DNA from: Paracoccus hibiscisoli
GTDB lineage: Bacteria > Pseudomonadota > Alphaproteobacteria > Rhodobacterales > Rhodobacteraceae
Assembly: GCF_005048265.1 (NCBI RefSeq)
Contig: NZ_SUNH01000016.1
Location: 55,027 to 119,026, forward strand
Direction of reading: 5' to 3'
Length of the DNA stretch: 64,000 nucleotides
Position numbers and translations under genes: made by a program. Below are positions 54,669 through 64,000 of this stretch, piece after piece; positions within the stretch are counted from its first letter, which is position 1, and each line of letters starts with the position of its first letter. The notes under the pieces are model-generated. The model was not told where the DNA came from, made no database searches, and was given only the letters and a program-made list of their open reading frames with translations.

Positions 54669-56497
54669 TCCGCACGCCCTTGCGCCCCCTGGCCCGCATT
54701 CTTCGCGCCCGCGAACGCGGCGAGAACCCCGATGACATCGAGGCCGAGAACCGCCGCCGCCGCCACGAACAGATCCAGGACCGCGCCCGCCGTCGGGCCG
54801 AGGGGCGGCTGATCGTCATGGCGGGCTGTTTCCTGCTTGCCTTCGGCACGGTCGCGGCGCGCATGGGCACGCTGGCCTCCAGCGAGGCGGCCGAGCCGCG
54901 CGGCCAGGTGCTTTCGGCGCAGATCATCTCTCAGCGGGCGGACATCACCGACCGGCGGGGCCGGGTGCTGGCCACGAACCTCTTGACCCATTCGGTCTAT
55001 GCCCACCCCCACCAGATGGTCGATCCGGTCGGCACCGCGCGCGGGCTGGCGCAGATCTTTCCCGATCTGGACGTCGAGCGGCTGACACGCGATTTCACCG
55101 GCGACCGCAAGTTCATGTGGATCAAGCGCAAGATCAGCCCCGAGCAGATGCAGGCCGTCCACGACCTGGGAGAGCCCGGCCTGCTGTTCGGCCCGCGCGA
55201 GATGCGCATCTATCCCAACGCCGACGTGGCCAGCCACATCCTGGGCGGGTCGGGTTTCGGCAACGAGGGCGTCAACAGCGCCGAGGTGATCGGCATCGCG
55301 GGCGTCGAGAAGGCGTTCGACGCCTGGCTGCGCGATCCGGGCAACGAAGGCGCGCCGCTGGCGCTGTCCATCGACCTGACCTTGCAGCAGGCGATGGAGG
55401 ATGTGCTGTGGTCGGGCATGAACGTCATGAACGCCAAGGGCGCCACGGGCATCCTGATGGAGGTCAAGACAGGAGAGATCCTGGCCATGGCCAGCCTGCC
55501 CGATTTCGACCCCAATGATCGCCCCCGCCCCCTGCTGACGGGCGAACCTTCGGACAGCCCGCTTTTCAATCGCGCCGTGCAAGGCCAGTACGAACTGGGA
55601 TCGACCTTCAAGATCTTTCCCGTCGCGCAAGCGCTGGATCTGGGGTTGATCAACCCCTCCAGCGGGATCAACGCGCAGGCGCCGATGCGCATCGGGCGGT
55701 TCCTGATCAACGATTTCCACAATTACGGGCGCGAGCTGTCGGCCACCGATGTGATCGTGAAATCGTCGAACGTGGCGACGGTGCGGATCGCGCAGATGAT
55801 CGGGCCCGACCGTCAGCGCGATTTCCTGGAAAAGCTGGGCCTGTTCGTGCCGACCCCCATCGAGATGGTCGAGGCGCCCACCGGCCAGCCGCTGGTGCCG
55901 ACGCGCTGGCCCGCCGTCACCTCGGCCACGGTCAGCTTTGGCCACGGTCTGGCGGCCAGCCCGCTGCACCTGGCGGTGGCCTATGCGACCATCGCCAATG
56001 GCGGCAAGCGCGTGACGCCGACGCTGGTCCACGGTCGCCAGCGCCCCGAGGGTGCGCAGGTCCTGTCGCCCCGCGCCGCCGCCATGTCGGTGGACATGCT
56101 GCGCCAAGTCGTCACCCGCGGCACCGCCCGTCAGGCCGAGGTCCCCGGATACGAGGTCGCGGGCAAGACCGGCACCGCCGACAAGCCCCGCGCCGCGGGC
56201 GGGTACTACAAGAACAAGGTCATCGCGACCTTTGCCGCGGTCTTTCCGGCCAGCGATCCGCAATATGTGCTGATCGTGGCCCTGGACGAGCCCTCGACCG
56301 TGATCAACGGGACCGAGGTGCGCACCGCTGGCCACACCGTGGTGCCCGTCACCGCCGAGGTGATCCGCCGCATCGGCCCGCTTTTGGGGCTGGAGCCGGT
56401 GGGCGGCGACGAAAACCTGCCGACGATCGCTGCGCGCTTTGCGCCGCGTGTTGAACCCGAGGATCAGGCTGCGGTAAGGCTCGTCGCAAATCAATGA
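54665..56497 (+). CDS. ftsI: FtsI/PBP3, septal peptidoglycan transpeptidase
   Basis: FtsI cross-links septal peptidoglycan. The 610-residue protein has an N-terminal helix (about 57-75), a class B PBP dimerisation domain (RADITDRRGRVLATNLLTHS), and the transpeptidase with Ser313 in GSTFK (SxxK), the SSN triad in VKSSNVATV and KTG at 501-503 (AGKTGTADKP). Length is normal. The first 50 residues are unusually basic and Arg-rich. ATG overlaps the ftsL stop by 4 bases. Confidence 0.96.
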   Translation: MIRTPLRPLARILRARERGENPDDIEAENRRRRHEQIQDRARRRAEGRLIVMAGCFLLAFGTVAARMGTLASSEAAEPRGQVLSAQIISQRADITDRRGRVLATNLLTHSVYAHPHQMVDPVGTARGLAQIFPDLDVERLTRDFTGDRKFMWIKRKISPEQMQAVHDLGEPGLLFGPREMRIYPNADVASHILGGSGFGNEGVNSAEVIGIAGVEKAFDAWLRDPGNEGAPLALSIDLTLQQAMEDVLWSGMNVMNAKGATGILMEVKTGEILAMASLPDFDPNDRPRPLLTGEPSDSPLFNRAVQGQYELGSTFKIFPVAQALDLGLINPSSGINAQAPMRIGRFLINDFHNYGRELSATDVIVKSSNVATVRIAQMIGPDRQRDFLEKLGLFVPTPIEMVEAPTGQPLVPTRWPAVTSATVSFGHGLAASPLHLAVAYATIANGGKRVTPTLVHGRQRPEGAQVLSPRAAAMSVDMLRQVVTRGTARQAEVPGYEVAGKTGTADKPRAAGGYYKNKVIATFAAVFPASDPQYVLIVALDEPSTVINGTEVRTAGHTVVPVTAEVIRRIGPLLGLEPVGGDENLPTIAARFAPRVEPEDQAAVRLVANQ

Positions 56498-57993
56498 CGG
56501 GTGGGATCGTGGACAAGGATGATGTGACGCTGTCGCAGCTGGGGCTGTGCGCACCGGGCGGGCGCGACCCGCAGATCACGGGGCTGTCCATCGACAGCCG
56601 CACCGTGCGGCCCGGACACCTGTTTGCGGCCCTGCCCGGATCGGCGGTGCATGGCGGCGAATTCATCCAGTATGCGATCCGCATGCAGGCGGCGGCGGTC
56701 CTGACCGACCGGCAGGGCGCCGATATCGCCGCCGATGTGCTGGCCGGTTGGGACGGCGCGCTGATCGTGGCCGAGGACCCGCGCGCGGCCTTTGCCGGGG
56801 CGGCGTCGCTGTGGTTTCGCGACCAGCCCGACCATGTCGTGGCCGTCACCGGCACCAGCGGCAAGACCAGCGTGGCCAGCTTTACCCGCCAGATCTGGCA
56901 GGCCCTGGGCCACAAGGCGATCAGCCTGGGCACGATGGGCGTCGAGGGCGACCACCATGCCACCTTGGCCCACACCACCCCCGACCCGCTGACCCTGCAT
57001 CGCGTCCTGGCCGAGGCGGTGGAGGCGGGCGTCACCCATGCCGCGATGGAGGCCTCCAGCCACGGTTTGGACCAGCGCCGCCTGGACGGGGTGCGCGTGC
57101 AGGCTGGCGCATTTACCAATTTCAGCCAGGACCACCTGGATTATCACGCGGGCTTTGACGAATATTTCGCGGCCAAGGCGCTGCTGTTCAACCGCGTGCT
57201 GGAGGATGGCGCGGCGGCGGTCATCAACATCGACAGCCAGCGCGGCCGCCAGATGGCCGAGATCGCGACCGACCGGGGCCTGGCCCTGACCACGATCGGC
57301 ACGGGCGAGAACGCCATGCTGCGCATTCTGGGCCAGCGCTATGACGCGACGGGGCAGGATCTGCGGTTCTCGGTCATGGGACGCGCGCATCTGGTGCGCC
57401 TGCCGCTGATCGGCGGGTTCCAGGCCGAGAACGTGCTGGCCGCGATGGGCCTGTGCCTGGCCGCGGGCGACAGCGCCGACGATATCATCCGGGTGCTGCC
57501 GCAGCTGGTCACAGTGCGCGGCCGGATGCAGCTGGTCGCGCAGCGCGACAACGGTGCGGCGGTGTTCGTCGATTACGCGCACAAGCCCGGCGCCGTGACG
57601 GCGGCGCTGCAATCGCTGCGCCCGCATGTGATGGGGCGCATCGTCTGCGTGATCGGCGCGGGCGGCGACCGCGACCGGGGCAAGCGTCCGCTGATGGGGC
57701 AGGCAGCAGCCGATCATGCCGATGTGGTGATCGTGACCGACGACAATCCCCGCACCGAGGACCCCGCCCTGATCCGCGCCGCCATCATGGCGACCGCCGG
57801 ACCCGACGCGACCGAGGTGCCCGATCGCGCCGAGGCGATCCTGCGGGGCGTCGATGCGCTGCAGCCGGGCGACGCGCTGCTGATCTGCGGCAAGGGCCAC
57901 GAGACGGGTCAGATCGTGGGTCAGGACGTCTATCCCTTTGACGATGCCGAACAGGGATCGGTCGCGGTGGCGGCACTGGACGGCCGGATATGA
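56494..57993 (+). CDS. murE: UDP-MurNAc-tripeptide synthetase MurE
   Basis: MurE adds meso-diaminopimelate to UDP-MurNAc-L-Ala-D-Glu. The 499-residue protein has the ATP-binding VTGTSGKTSVASFTRQIWQA, the lysine-carbamylation region HTTPDPLTLHRVLAEAVEAG, and DNPRTEDPALIRAAI, in which DNPR (about 416) selects meso-DAP over lysine. This shows a Gram-negative DAP-type peptidoglycan. It overlaps ftsI and murF by 4 bases each. Confidence 0.96.
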   Translation: MTGGIVDKDDVTLSQLGLCAPGGRDPQITGLSIDSRTVRPGHLFAALPGSAVHGGEFIQYAIRMQAAAVLTDRQGADIAADVLAGWDGALIVAEDPRAAFAGAASLWFRDQPDHVVAVTGTSGKTSVASFTRQIWQALGHKAISLGTMGVEGDHHATLAHTTPDPLTLHRVLAEAVEAGVTHAAMEASSHGLDQRRLDGVRVQAGAFTNFSQDHLDYHAGFDEYFAAKALLFNRVLEDGAAAVINIDSQRGRQMAEIATDRGLALTTIGTGENAMLRILGQRYDATGQDLRFSVMGRAHLVRLPLIGGFQAENVLAAMGLCLAAGDSADDIIRVLPQLVTVRGRMQLVAQRDNGAAVFVDYAHKPGAVTAALQSLRPHVMGRIVCVIGAGGDRDRGKRPLMGQAAADHADVVIVTDDNPRTEDPALIRAAIMATAGPDATEVPDRAEAILRGVDALQPGDALLICGKGHETGQIVGQDVYPFDDAEQGSVAVAALDGRI

Positions 57994-59360
57994 GCCTCTG
58001 GACCGCTGAGGACGCCGCCGCCGCCACGGGCGGGCGGGCGACATCCGACTGGACCGCGACGGGTGTGTCCATCGACACCCGCACCATCGCGCCGGGTGAT
58101 CTGTTCGTCGCGCTGCAGGCCGGTCGCGATGGGCATGATTTCGTAGCGCAAGCCTTGGCCAAGGGGGCGGCGGCGGCGCTGGTCAGCCGCATCCCTGAGG
58201 GCGTGGTGCCGGACGCGCCGCTGCTGGTCGTGGCGGACGTGCTGGCCGCGCTGGAGGATCTGGGCCGGGCGGGCCGGGCGCGCATGGCGGGCCGGGTCAT
58301 CGCCATCACCGGATCGGTCGGCAAGACCTCGACCAAGGAGATGGCTCGGGTGGCGCTGGCGGGGCAGGGCGTGATCCACGCGGCCGAGGCCAGCTATAAC
58401 AACCATTGGGGCGTGCCGCTGACGCTGGCGCGCATGCCCGCGGATACCGACTTCGCGATCATCGAGATCGGCATGAGCAATCCCGGAGAGATCGCGCCCC
58501 TGTCGCGCATGGCGCGCCCGCATGTGGCGATGATCACCACCGTTGCCGCCGCCCATCTGGAGGCGTTCGGCGCCATCGAGGGCATCGCCCATGAAAAGGG
58601 GGCGATCTTTGAGGGGTTGCAGCCCGTGGGCCACGCGATCCTGCCCGAGGATCTGCCGGTGACGCAGATCCTGCGCGATTGCGCGGACCGGGCGGGTGCG
58701 GTCGTCGTGGGGTTTGGCGACCACGGCAGCGCGCGGCCGCTGCGGATCGTGCCCCAAGGCGGCGCGCTGTCCTGTCATGCGCGCATTCTGGGCGACACGC
58801 TGGCCTTCACGCTGCCCACGACGGGTCGGCATTTCGCGATGAACGCGGTCGGTGTGCTGGCCGCGCTGTCGGTCGCGGGCGCCGATGTGGCGCAGGCGGC
58901 GGCGCATCTGTCCGACTGGCACCCGCCCCAGGGCCGTGGCGCGGTCGAGGATCTGGGCGACATCCGCCTGATCGACGACGCGTTCAACGCCAACCCGACC
59001 TCTCTGTCGGCGGGCCTTGCCACGCTGGCGGGCCTGCAGGGCGGACGGCGCGTGGCGATTCTGGGCGACATGCTGGAACTGGGCGCGGATGAGGCCGCGA
59101 TGCACCGTGCCGTGGCCGATGATCCGGCGATGGCAGAGGTCGATCTGGTCCATTGCGCGGGGACGCGCATGCGCCACCTGTTCGATGCGCTGCCCGAGCG
59201 GCGGCGCGGATTGTGGACCGAAACGGCGGCCGAGCTGGCCGCCATTGCCCCTGACCTGATCCGTGCGGGCGATATCGTCCTGGTGAAGGGATCGAAATCC
59301 TCGCGGATTTCGGCGGTCGTGGGGGCCCTGAGGGCCCGCGCCGCCCAAGACAAAGGATAA
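57990..59360 (+). CDS. murF: UDP-MurNAc-pentapeptide synthetase MurF
   Basis: MurF adds D-Ala-D-Ala to UDP-MurNAc-tripeptide. The 456-residue protein shows the ATP loop [20 protein letters not shown], the conserved [34 protein letters not shown], and [20 protein letters not shown] in the C-terminal domain. Overlapping ATGA with murE shows tight coupling. mraY follows after four bases. Confidence 0.96.
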   Translation: MSLWTAEDAAAATGGRATSDWTATGVSIDTRTIAPGDLFVALQAGRDGHDFVAQALAKGAAAALVSRIPEGVVPDAPLLVVADVLAALEDLGRAGRARMAGRVIAITGSVGKTSTKEMARVALAGQGVIHAAEASYNNHWGVPLTLARMPADTDFAIIEIGMSNPGEIAPLSRMARPHVAMITTVAAAHLEAFGAIEGIAHEKGAIFEGLQPVGHAILPEDLPVTQILRDCADRAGAVVVGFGDHGSARPLRIVPQGGALSCHARILGDTLAFTLPTTGRHFAMNAVGVLAALSVAGADVAQAAAHLSDWHPPQGRGAVEDLGDIRLIDDAFNANPTSLSAGLATLAGLQGGRRVAILGDMLELGADEAAMHRAVADDPAMAEVDLVHCAGTRMRHLFDALPERRRGLWTETAAELAAIAPDLIRAGDIVLVKGSKSSRISAVVGALRARAAQDKG

Positions 59361-59364
59361 TGCC

Positions 59365-60447
59365 ATGCTCTACTGGCTCAGCAACCTGTCCGAGGGGGGG
59401 GATTTCTTCAACCTCTTCCGGTATATTACCTTTCGGGCGGGGGCCGCGTTCTTCACGGCGCTGTTCTTCGGCTTCATCTTCGGTCGGCCGCTGATCAACT
59501 ATCTGCGGCGCGTCCAGAAAAAGGGTCAGCCGATCCGCGATGACGGCCCGCAAAGCCATCTGGCCAAGGCGGGCACGCCCACGATGGGCGGCCTGCTGAT
59601 CCTGTCGGCGCTGCTGTTCTCGACGCTGCTCTGGGCGCGGCTGGACAACGGTTATGTCTGGATCGTGCTGTTGGTGACGGCGGGCTTTGCCGCGATCGGG
59701 TTCGCCGACGACTATGCCAAGGTCACCAAGCAGAACACCAAGGGCGTCAGTTCCCGCATCCGGATGGCTCTGGGGCTGGTCATCGCGGCACTGGCGGGCA
59801 TCGCGGCGTCCCTGCTGCATCCCGACGCGCTGACCAACCAGCTGGCCCTGCCGGTGTTCAAGGACGTGCTGCTGAACCTGGGCTGGTTCTTCGTGCCCTT
59901 TGCGATGATCGTGATCGTGGGCTCCGCCAATGCGGTGAACCTGACGGACGGGCTGGACGGGCTGGCCATCATGCCGGTGATGATAGCTGCGGGCACCCTG
60001 GGCATCATCGCCTATACGGTGGGCCGGGTCGATTTCACCGAATATCTGGGCGTCCACCACGTTCCCGGCACCGGAGAGATCCTGATCTTCGTCTCGGCGC
60101 TGATCGGGGGGGGCTTGGGCTTTCTGTGGTACAATGCGCCCCCGGCGGCGGTGTTCATGGGCGATACCGGGTCGCTGGCCCTTGGCGGCGCCCTGGGCGC
60201 CATCGCCGTCGTCACCAAACACGAGATCGTCCTGGCCATCGTCGGCGGCCTGTTCGTGGTCGAGGCGCTGTCGGTCATCATCCAGGTCCTGTACTTCAAG
60301 CGCACGGGCAAGCGGGTGTTCCTGATGGCCCCCATCCACCACCATTTCGAAAAGCAGGGCTGGGGCGAGGCGCAGATCGTGATCCGGTTCTGGATCATCG
60401 CGCTGATCCTGGCGCTGATCGGGCTTGCCACGCTCAAGCTGCGCTGA
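59365..60447 (+). CDS. mraY: Phospho-MurNAc-pentapeptide transferase MraY
   Basis: MraY makes lipid I by transferring phospho-MurNAc-pentapeptide to undecaprenyl phosphate. The 360-residue protein has about ten membrane helices. Key conserved sites are [20 protein letters not shown], the Asp pair in [31 protein letters not shown] and the cytoplasmic [15 protein letters not shown] histidine motif. The start ATG at 59365 is five bases after murF. Confidence 0.96.
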   Translation: MLYWLSNLSEGGDFFNLFRYITFRAGAAFFTALFFGFIFGRPLINYLRRVQKKGQPIRDDGPQSHLAKAGTPTMGGLLILSALLFSTLLWARLDNGYVWIVLLVTAGFAAIGFADDYAKVTKQNTKGVSSRIRMALGLVIAALAGIAASLLHPDALTNQLALPVFKDVLLNLGWFFVPFAMIVIVGSANAVNLTDGLDGLAIMPVMIAAGTLGIIAYTVGRVDFTEYLGVHHVPGTGEILIFVSALIGGGLGFLWYNAPPAAVFMGDTGSLALGGALGAIAVVTKHEIVLAIVGGLFVVEALSVIIQVLYFKRTGKRVFLMAPIHHHFEKQGWGEAQIVIRFWIIALILALIGLATLKLR

Positions 60448-60520
60448 TCTTTGCGGGGTGCGACCATAACGCGGCGGGGCGCGCGCGCAGCCCCCGCCCG
60501 CCGCAATCCAGGAGCCTGCC

Positions 60521-61927
60521 ATGATCCCTGTCCAGGGCGTTGAACATCAGACTGTCGCGGTCCTCGGCCTTGGTCGGTCTGGCAAGGCCACCGCTGCGGC
60601 CCTTGCCGCGGGCGGTGCCCAGGTCGTGGCCTGGGACGACGGCAATGACACGCGCGAGGCCGCCGCGGCGGATGGCCTGCGCATCCTGGACCTGACCCGC
60701 GAGGGCAATTGGCAGGGCATCAGCCTGCTGATCGTCAGCCCGGGCATCCCGCATCTGTATCCCCGGGCGCATCCGGTCATCGCGATGGCCTGGCAGCTGG
60801 GCATCCCCGTCGACAACGACATCGGCCTGTTCTTTCGCAGCTATGCTACGGGGGACTGGGATCAGTTCGACCGCGCGCCCCGGGTGATCGCGGTCACCGG
60901 ATCGAACGGCAAGTCGACCACCACGGCGCTGATCCATCACGTGCTGGAGGAATGCGGTCGGCCCACGCAGATGGGCGGCAATATCGGCACCGGCGTGCTG
61001 TCGCTGGAGCCTGCCATCGACGCCGAGGTCGCGGTGCTTGAGCTGTCCAGCTATCAGACCGACCTGGCCCGCGCGCTGACGCCCGATGTCGCGGTCATGA
61101 CCAACCTGTCGCCCGATCATCTGGATCGCCATGCGGGGCTGGGCGGCTATTTCGCAGCCAAGCGTCGGCTGTTCGCCGAGGGCGGGCCGGACCGCGCCGT
61201 GATCGGGGTGGACGACCCCGAGGGGCAGTATCTGGCCAACCAGCTGTCCATGGGCCCGGCGGATGACCGGGTGATCCGCGTGTCCTCGGGGCAGAAGCTG
61301 GATCGCGGGGCCTGGGCGGTCTTTGCGCGCAAGGGCTTCCTGTCGGAATACCGCAAGGGACGGCAGGCCGCATCCATCGACCTGCGCGAGATGCGGGGGC
61401 TGCCCGGTGCGCATAACCATCAGAACGCCTGCGCCGCCTATGCCGCCTGCCGCGCCGTGGGTCTGGCCCCCCGAGAGATCGAGGCCGCTTTCCACAGCTT
61501 TGCCGGACTGCCCCATCGCAGTCAGACCGTGGCCGAGATCGGCGGCGTGCGCTTTGTCAACGACAGCAAGGCCACCAATGTCGATGCCGCCGCCAAGGCG
61601 CTGCAGGCGTTTCCGCGCATCCGCTGGATCGCCGGCGGCCTGGGCAAGGAGGGTGGCATCGCCGCCCTGCAGCCGCATCTGGGCGCGGTCGCCAAGGCCT
61701 ATCTGATCGGCCATTCCGCCCGCGATTTCGCGCTGGAGATCGGCCAGACCCCCTATGAGATCGCCGACACGATGGAGCAGGCCGTGGCCCGCGCCGCCGC
61801 CGAGGCCGAGCCTGGCGATACCGTCCTGCTGGCCCCGGCCGCCGCCAGCTTTGACCAGTATCCGAATTTCGAAAAGCGGGGCGAACATTTCACCGATCTG
61901 GTGCTAGCCCTGACTGCCGACCGATAG
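60521..61927 (+). CDS. murD: UDP-MurNAc-L-alanine:D-glutamate ligase MurD
   Basis: MurD adds D-glutamate to UDP-MurNAc-L-Ala. The 468-residue protein has an N-terminal Rossmann domain ([20 protein letters not shown]), the ATP loop [20 protein letters not shown] (about 126-145), [20 protein letters not shown], and the C-terminal [20 protein letters not shown] with [11 protein letters not shown]. It is separated from mraY by 73 bases. In this genome it is the last dcw gene at this site. Confidence 0.96.
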   Translation: MIPVQGVEHQTVAVLGLGRSGKATAAALAAGGAQVVAWDDGNDTREAAAADGLRILDLTREGNWQGISLLIVSPGIPHLYPRAHPVIAMAWQLGIPVDNDIGLFFRSYATGDWDQFDRAPRVIAVTGSNGKSTTTALIHHVLEECGRPTQMGGNIGTGVLSLEPAIDAEVAVLELSSYQTDLARALTPDVAVMTNLSPDHLDRHAGLGGYFAAKRRLFAEGGPDRAVIGVDDPEGQYLANQLSMGPADDRVIRVSSGQKLDRGAWAVFARKGFLSEYRKGRQAASIDLREMRGLPGAHNHQNACAAYAACRAVGLAPREIEAAFHSFAGLPHRSQTVAEIGGVRFVNDSKATNVDAAAKALQAFPRIRWIAGGLGKEGGIAALQPHLGAVAKAYLIGHSARDFALEIGQTPYEIADTMEQAVARAAAEAEPGDTVLLAPAAASFDQYPNFEKRGEHFTDLVLALTADR

Positions 61928-62027
61928 GGGCGGCCCCCACGCGACCAGCCCAGTGGGTCAGCGTGTCGTCCGTCTTGTATCCTGCTGCGTTTCCCGAAAG
62001 CCTGCACCCAAAGGCAAGGAGGACAGC

Positions 62028-62468
62028 ATGACGATCATGATGGACAAGGATGCGCTGAACGCGTTCCTGGCGCGGGATTTCCCGCAGGTCGCGGGGCAGT
62101 ATCTGGTGGAGGCGGTCAGCGGCTCCGGCCTGACGGCGCGGTTGCGGGTCGCCGACGACCACCTGCGGCCCGGCGGCACGGTCAGCGGCCCGTCGATGTT
62201 CGCGCTGGCGGACCTGGCGATCTATTGCGCGATCCTGGCGCGGGTCGGGCCGGTTGGCCTGGCGGTGACGACGAATGCCTCGATCGATTTCATGCGAAAG
62301 CCCGCGGCGGGCGTCGATCTGCTGGCCGAGTGCCGCGTGCTGAAACTGGGCCGCGTGCTGGCGGTCGCCGAGGCGCTGATCTTCTCCGAAGGGCAGGGGG
62401 ACCCGGTCGCGCGATGTTCGATGACCTATTCGATTCCGCCGAAATCCAGTGAAATCCGGGGAGTGTGA
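62028..62468 (+). CDS. PaaI-family hotdog thioesterase
   Basis: A 146-residue hotdog-fold protein. The start at 62028 has AAGGAGGA; a longer start would add 25 residues without support. The core LRPGGTVSGPSMFALADLAI (long helix of the hotdog) and TTNASIDFMRKPAAGVDLLA match PaaI/YdiI-like acyl-CoA thioesterases. The substrate is unknown. In related genomes such a gene often precedes rplM-rpsI. Confidence 0.82.
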   Translation: MTIMMDKDALNAFLARDFPQVAGQYLVEAVSGSGLTARLRVADDHLRPGGTVSGPSMFALADLAIYCAILARVGPVGLAVTTNASIDFMRKPAAGVDLLAECRVLKLGRVLAVAEALIFSEGQGDPVARCSMTYSIPPKSSEIRGV

Positions 62469-62601
62469 TGGGGTATTCTGATACCTAAGTTGCAAGATAC
62501 TGATTTTGCATCGGAATACATTGACCGGCGGACTTGACCGCACGCGGGCAATCTTCGATATACCGCCATCTCTTACGATTACGACCCTGAAGGGACGACA
62601 G

Positions 62602-63066
62602 ATGAAGACCTATACCGCGAAACCGGCGGAGATCGAGAAGAAGTGGATCCTGATCGACGCCGAGGGCGTCGTTCTGGGCCGCCTCGCCACGATCGTCGCC
62701 AGCCGCCTGCGCGGCAAGCACAAGCCCACCTTCACCCCGCACATGGATATGGGCGACAATGTCATCATCATCAACGCCGACAAGGTGCAGATGACCGGCA
62801 ACAAGCGTGAAGACAAGAAGTACTACTGGCACACCGGCCACCCGGGCGGCATCAAGCACCGCACCGCGCGCCAGATCCTGGAGAGCGCGCATCCCGAGCG
62901 TGTGGTCGTGAAAGCCGTCGAGCGCATGATCAGCCGCAACAAGCTGGGCAAGCAGCAGATGACAAACCTGCGCGTCTATGCCAGCGCCGAGCATCCGCAC
63001 GAGGCGCAGCAGCCCGAAGTTCTGGACGTGAAAGTCCTGAACAAGAAAAACACCCGGAGCGCATGA
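62602..63066 (+). CDS. rplM: 50S ribosomal protein L13
   Basis: L13 is an early assembly protein of the large subunit. The 154-residue product starts [20 protein letters not shown] and contains [40 protein letters not shown] and [20 protein letters not shown], all family signatures. A longer in-frame start at 62506 adds an unsupported extension. Its stop overlaps the earliest rpsI start. Confidence 0.97.
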   Translation: MKTYTAKPAEIEKKWILIDAEGVVLGRLATIVASRLRGKHKPTFTPHMDMGDNVIIINADKVQMTGNKREDKKYYWHTGHPGGIKHRTARQILESAHPERVVVKAVERMISRNKLGKQQMTNLRVYASAEHPHEAQQPEVLDVKVLNKKNTRSA

Positions 63067-63068
63067 TC

Positions 63069-63560
63069 ATGGCTGACGACATCAAAACTCTGGACGATCT
63101 GAAATCGGCCGTCGCGGGCACCCCCGCCGCCGTCGTCGAGGCCGCCATCACCCGTGAACCGCAGCGCGACGAACTGGGCCGCAGCTATGCGACCGGCAAG
63201 CGTAAGGACGCGGTCGCCCGCGTCTGGATCAAGCCGGGCACCGGCAAGGTCACCGTGAACGGCAAGGACGTGAACGCCTATTTCGCGCGCCCCGTTCTGC
63301 AGATGATCCTGAAGCAGCCGTTCGAGGTTGCGGGCGTTGTCGGCCAGTACGACGTGCACGCCACCGTCAAGGGCGGCGGCCTGTCGGGCCAGGCAGGCGC
63401 AGTCAAGCACGGCGTCAGCCAGGCACTGCAGCTGCACCAGCCCCACCTGCGCGCCGCGCTGAAGGCGGCAGGGTTCCTGACCCGCGACAGCCGCGTCGTG
63501 GAGCGCAAGAAGTACGGCAAGGCCAAAGCACGCCGGAGCTTCCAGTTCTCCAAGCGCTGA
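63069..63560 (+). CDS. rpsI: 30S ribosomal protein S9
   Basis: S9 binds the 30S head, and its C-terminal tail touches P-site tRNA. The 163-residue product ([20 protein letters not shown]) has a 30-residue N-terminal extension common in Rhodobacteraceae, then [20 protein letters not shown] and [20 protein letters not shown], ending in [14 protein letters not shown] at 63063 or 63069 are both possible. Confidence 0.96.
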   Translation: MADDIKTLDDLKSAVAGTPAAVVEAAITREPQRDELGRSYATGKRKDAVARVWIKPGTGKVTVNGKDVNAYFARPVLQMILKQPFEVAGVVGQYDVHATVKGGGLSGQAGAVKHGVSQALQLHQPHLRAALKAAGFLTRDSRVVERKKYGKAKARRSFQFSKR

Positions 63561-63583
63561 TCCAACGGATCGATGCACATGCG

Positions 63584-63610
63584 AAGGCGCGCCCCCGAGG
63601 CGCGCCTTTT
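63584..63610 (+). terminator. Rho-independent terminator after rpsI
   Basis: AAGGCGCGCC (63584-63593) pairs with GGCGCGCCTT (63599-63608) over a 5-base loop and ends in a TTTT run. It closes the rplM-rpsI unit. Confidence 0.88.
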
Positions 63611-64000
63611 GCGTTTCGGGGGCGAGTCGGCAGGGGGAATCGCCCGATTCACCACGTAAACTGCCTCCAAAGCCCGGCGCCGCTCCGCTGGCGATCCTGA
63701 AGTTGCCAAAGCGGGAGGCAGTAAAAGGCATGAAAATCAGCGAGATGTCAGAAATATGGCAATCGGGCGAATTTTCTTATTGCGTCCCATTCTTCTTAGG
63801 CCTAAACACCGCTTCACCGAAGGCGGGAACGCTGGAGGGGCCGGGAAGGCGGTGCTGAGAGGCGCGGTTGGACCGGGAGACATTCTGGGGATTTGGTGAC
63901 GGTTGTGGCGTCGAGTTGACGTCGTGATCGTGATTTTGGTTCTCTTGCTTTTTGACATTGATGGATATCTGAAGAGATATGCGGGCGGTTCGGTCGTCAT
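63611..64000 (+). other. Non-coding tail with probable rRNA operon leader
   Basis: No gene is supported after rpsI. From about 63860 the sequence becomes AT-richer. It contains a boxA-like TGCTTTTTGACA (63946-63957, 10/12 to TGCTCTTTAACA), a hairpin ATATCT/AGATAT (63965-63980) and GCGGGCGGTT, which resemble the leader before 16S rRNA in Rhodobacteraceae. The 16S gene itself would begin beyond the window. In the earlier part CTGCCTCC (63661-63668) can pair with GGAGGCAG (63714-63721), and TCGCCCGATT (63640-63649) with AATCGGGCGA (63761-63770). Confidence 0.5.

Noticed and set aside
63737..64000. Minus-strand 87-codon ORF at the window end
   Set aside because: It lies on the probable rRNA leader, is open at the edge and has no family-like content.

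Overview
The window is a contiguous piece of a GC-rich alphaproteobacterial chromosome. It most likely comes from Paracoccus or a close relative in the Rhodobacteraceae/Paracoccaceae. Supporting this are the aa3 cytochrome oxidase cluster ctaC-ctaB-coxF-ctaG-ctaE-surf1 with Paracoccus-like CtaC, a single-chain ethylmalonyl-CoA mutase divergent from crotonyl-CoA carboxylase/reductase, MipZ in place of MinCD, a lipoyl domain on the E1-beta subunit of pyruvate dehydrogenase, and a DUF1127 gene followed by RNA hairpins with CCTCCTCCC loops. Almost everything is core chromosome. I see no prophage, insertion sequence, tRNA or CRISPR array.

Layout. 1-8057: Tol-Pal envelope genes (tolA, tolB, pal, cpoB), then tilS and ftsH, closed by a strong terminator. 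8080-10855: a frameshifted ohr gene divergent from its MarR-type regulator, a PchB-like chorismate mutase, folD and an unknown gene. 10932-17847 (minus): scoB/scoA, topA, dprA, tldD. 18062-22345: aa3 oxidase subunits II and III with their heme and copper assembly factors. 22356-26981: thrC, an M16 peptidase, a RimJ-like acetyltransferase and a flavin dehydrogenase in an overlapping run. 26978-31802: apt, a flavin reductase, a GNAT, an EcsC-like protein, a RecD2-like helicase and two tandem 68-residue paralogues. 31811-35270: ccrA and ecm of the ethylmalonyl-CoA pathway, divergent. 36311-41076 (minus): ffh, GNAT, chorismate mutase, rpsP, rimM, trmD, rplS, rpmE. 41251-44284: azoR/LysR pair, an AhpD-like protein and mipZ. 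44677-49706 (minus): the pdhABC complex, ftsB, rlmJ. 52839-61927: the first half of the division and cell-wall cluster (mraZ, rsmH, ftsL, ftsI, murE, murF, mraY, murD). 62028-63560: a thioesterase, rplM and rpsI. The window ends in what looks like an rRNA operon leader.

The most remarkable element is at 50027-50552 on the minus strand. It holds twelve consecutive hairpins, nearly all displaying the same CTCCTCCTCCCT-type (anti-Shine-Dalgarno) loop, starting 20 bases after a DUF1127 gene. The architecture matches the CcsR ('cuckoo') stress RNAs described next to a DUF1127 gene in Rhodobacter sphaeroides, but here the array is much longer and contains an internal segmental duplication with a compensatory base-pair change. 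Directly downstream, the Shine-Dalgarno of a small TUDOR-domain gene is locked in a perfect 9-bp hairpin by its own CCTCC sequence. This suggests a linked translational-control locus.

Functionally the window joins envelope integrity (Tol-Pal, FtsH), septation and peptidoglycan precursor synthesis, ribosome biogenesis, central carbon flow (PDH, ethylmalonyl-CoA pathway, SCOT) and aerobic respiration.
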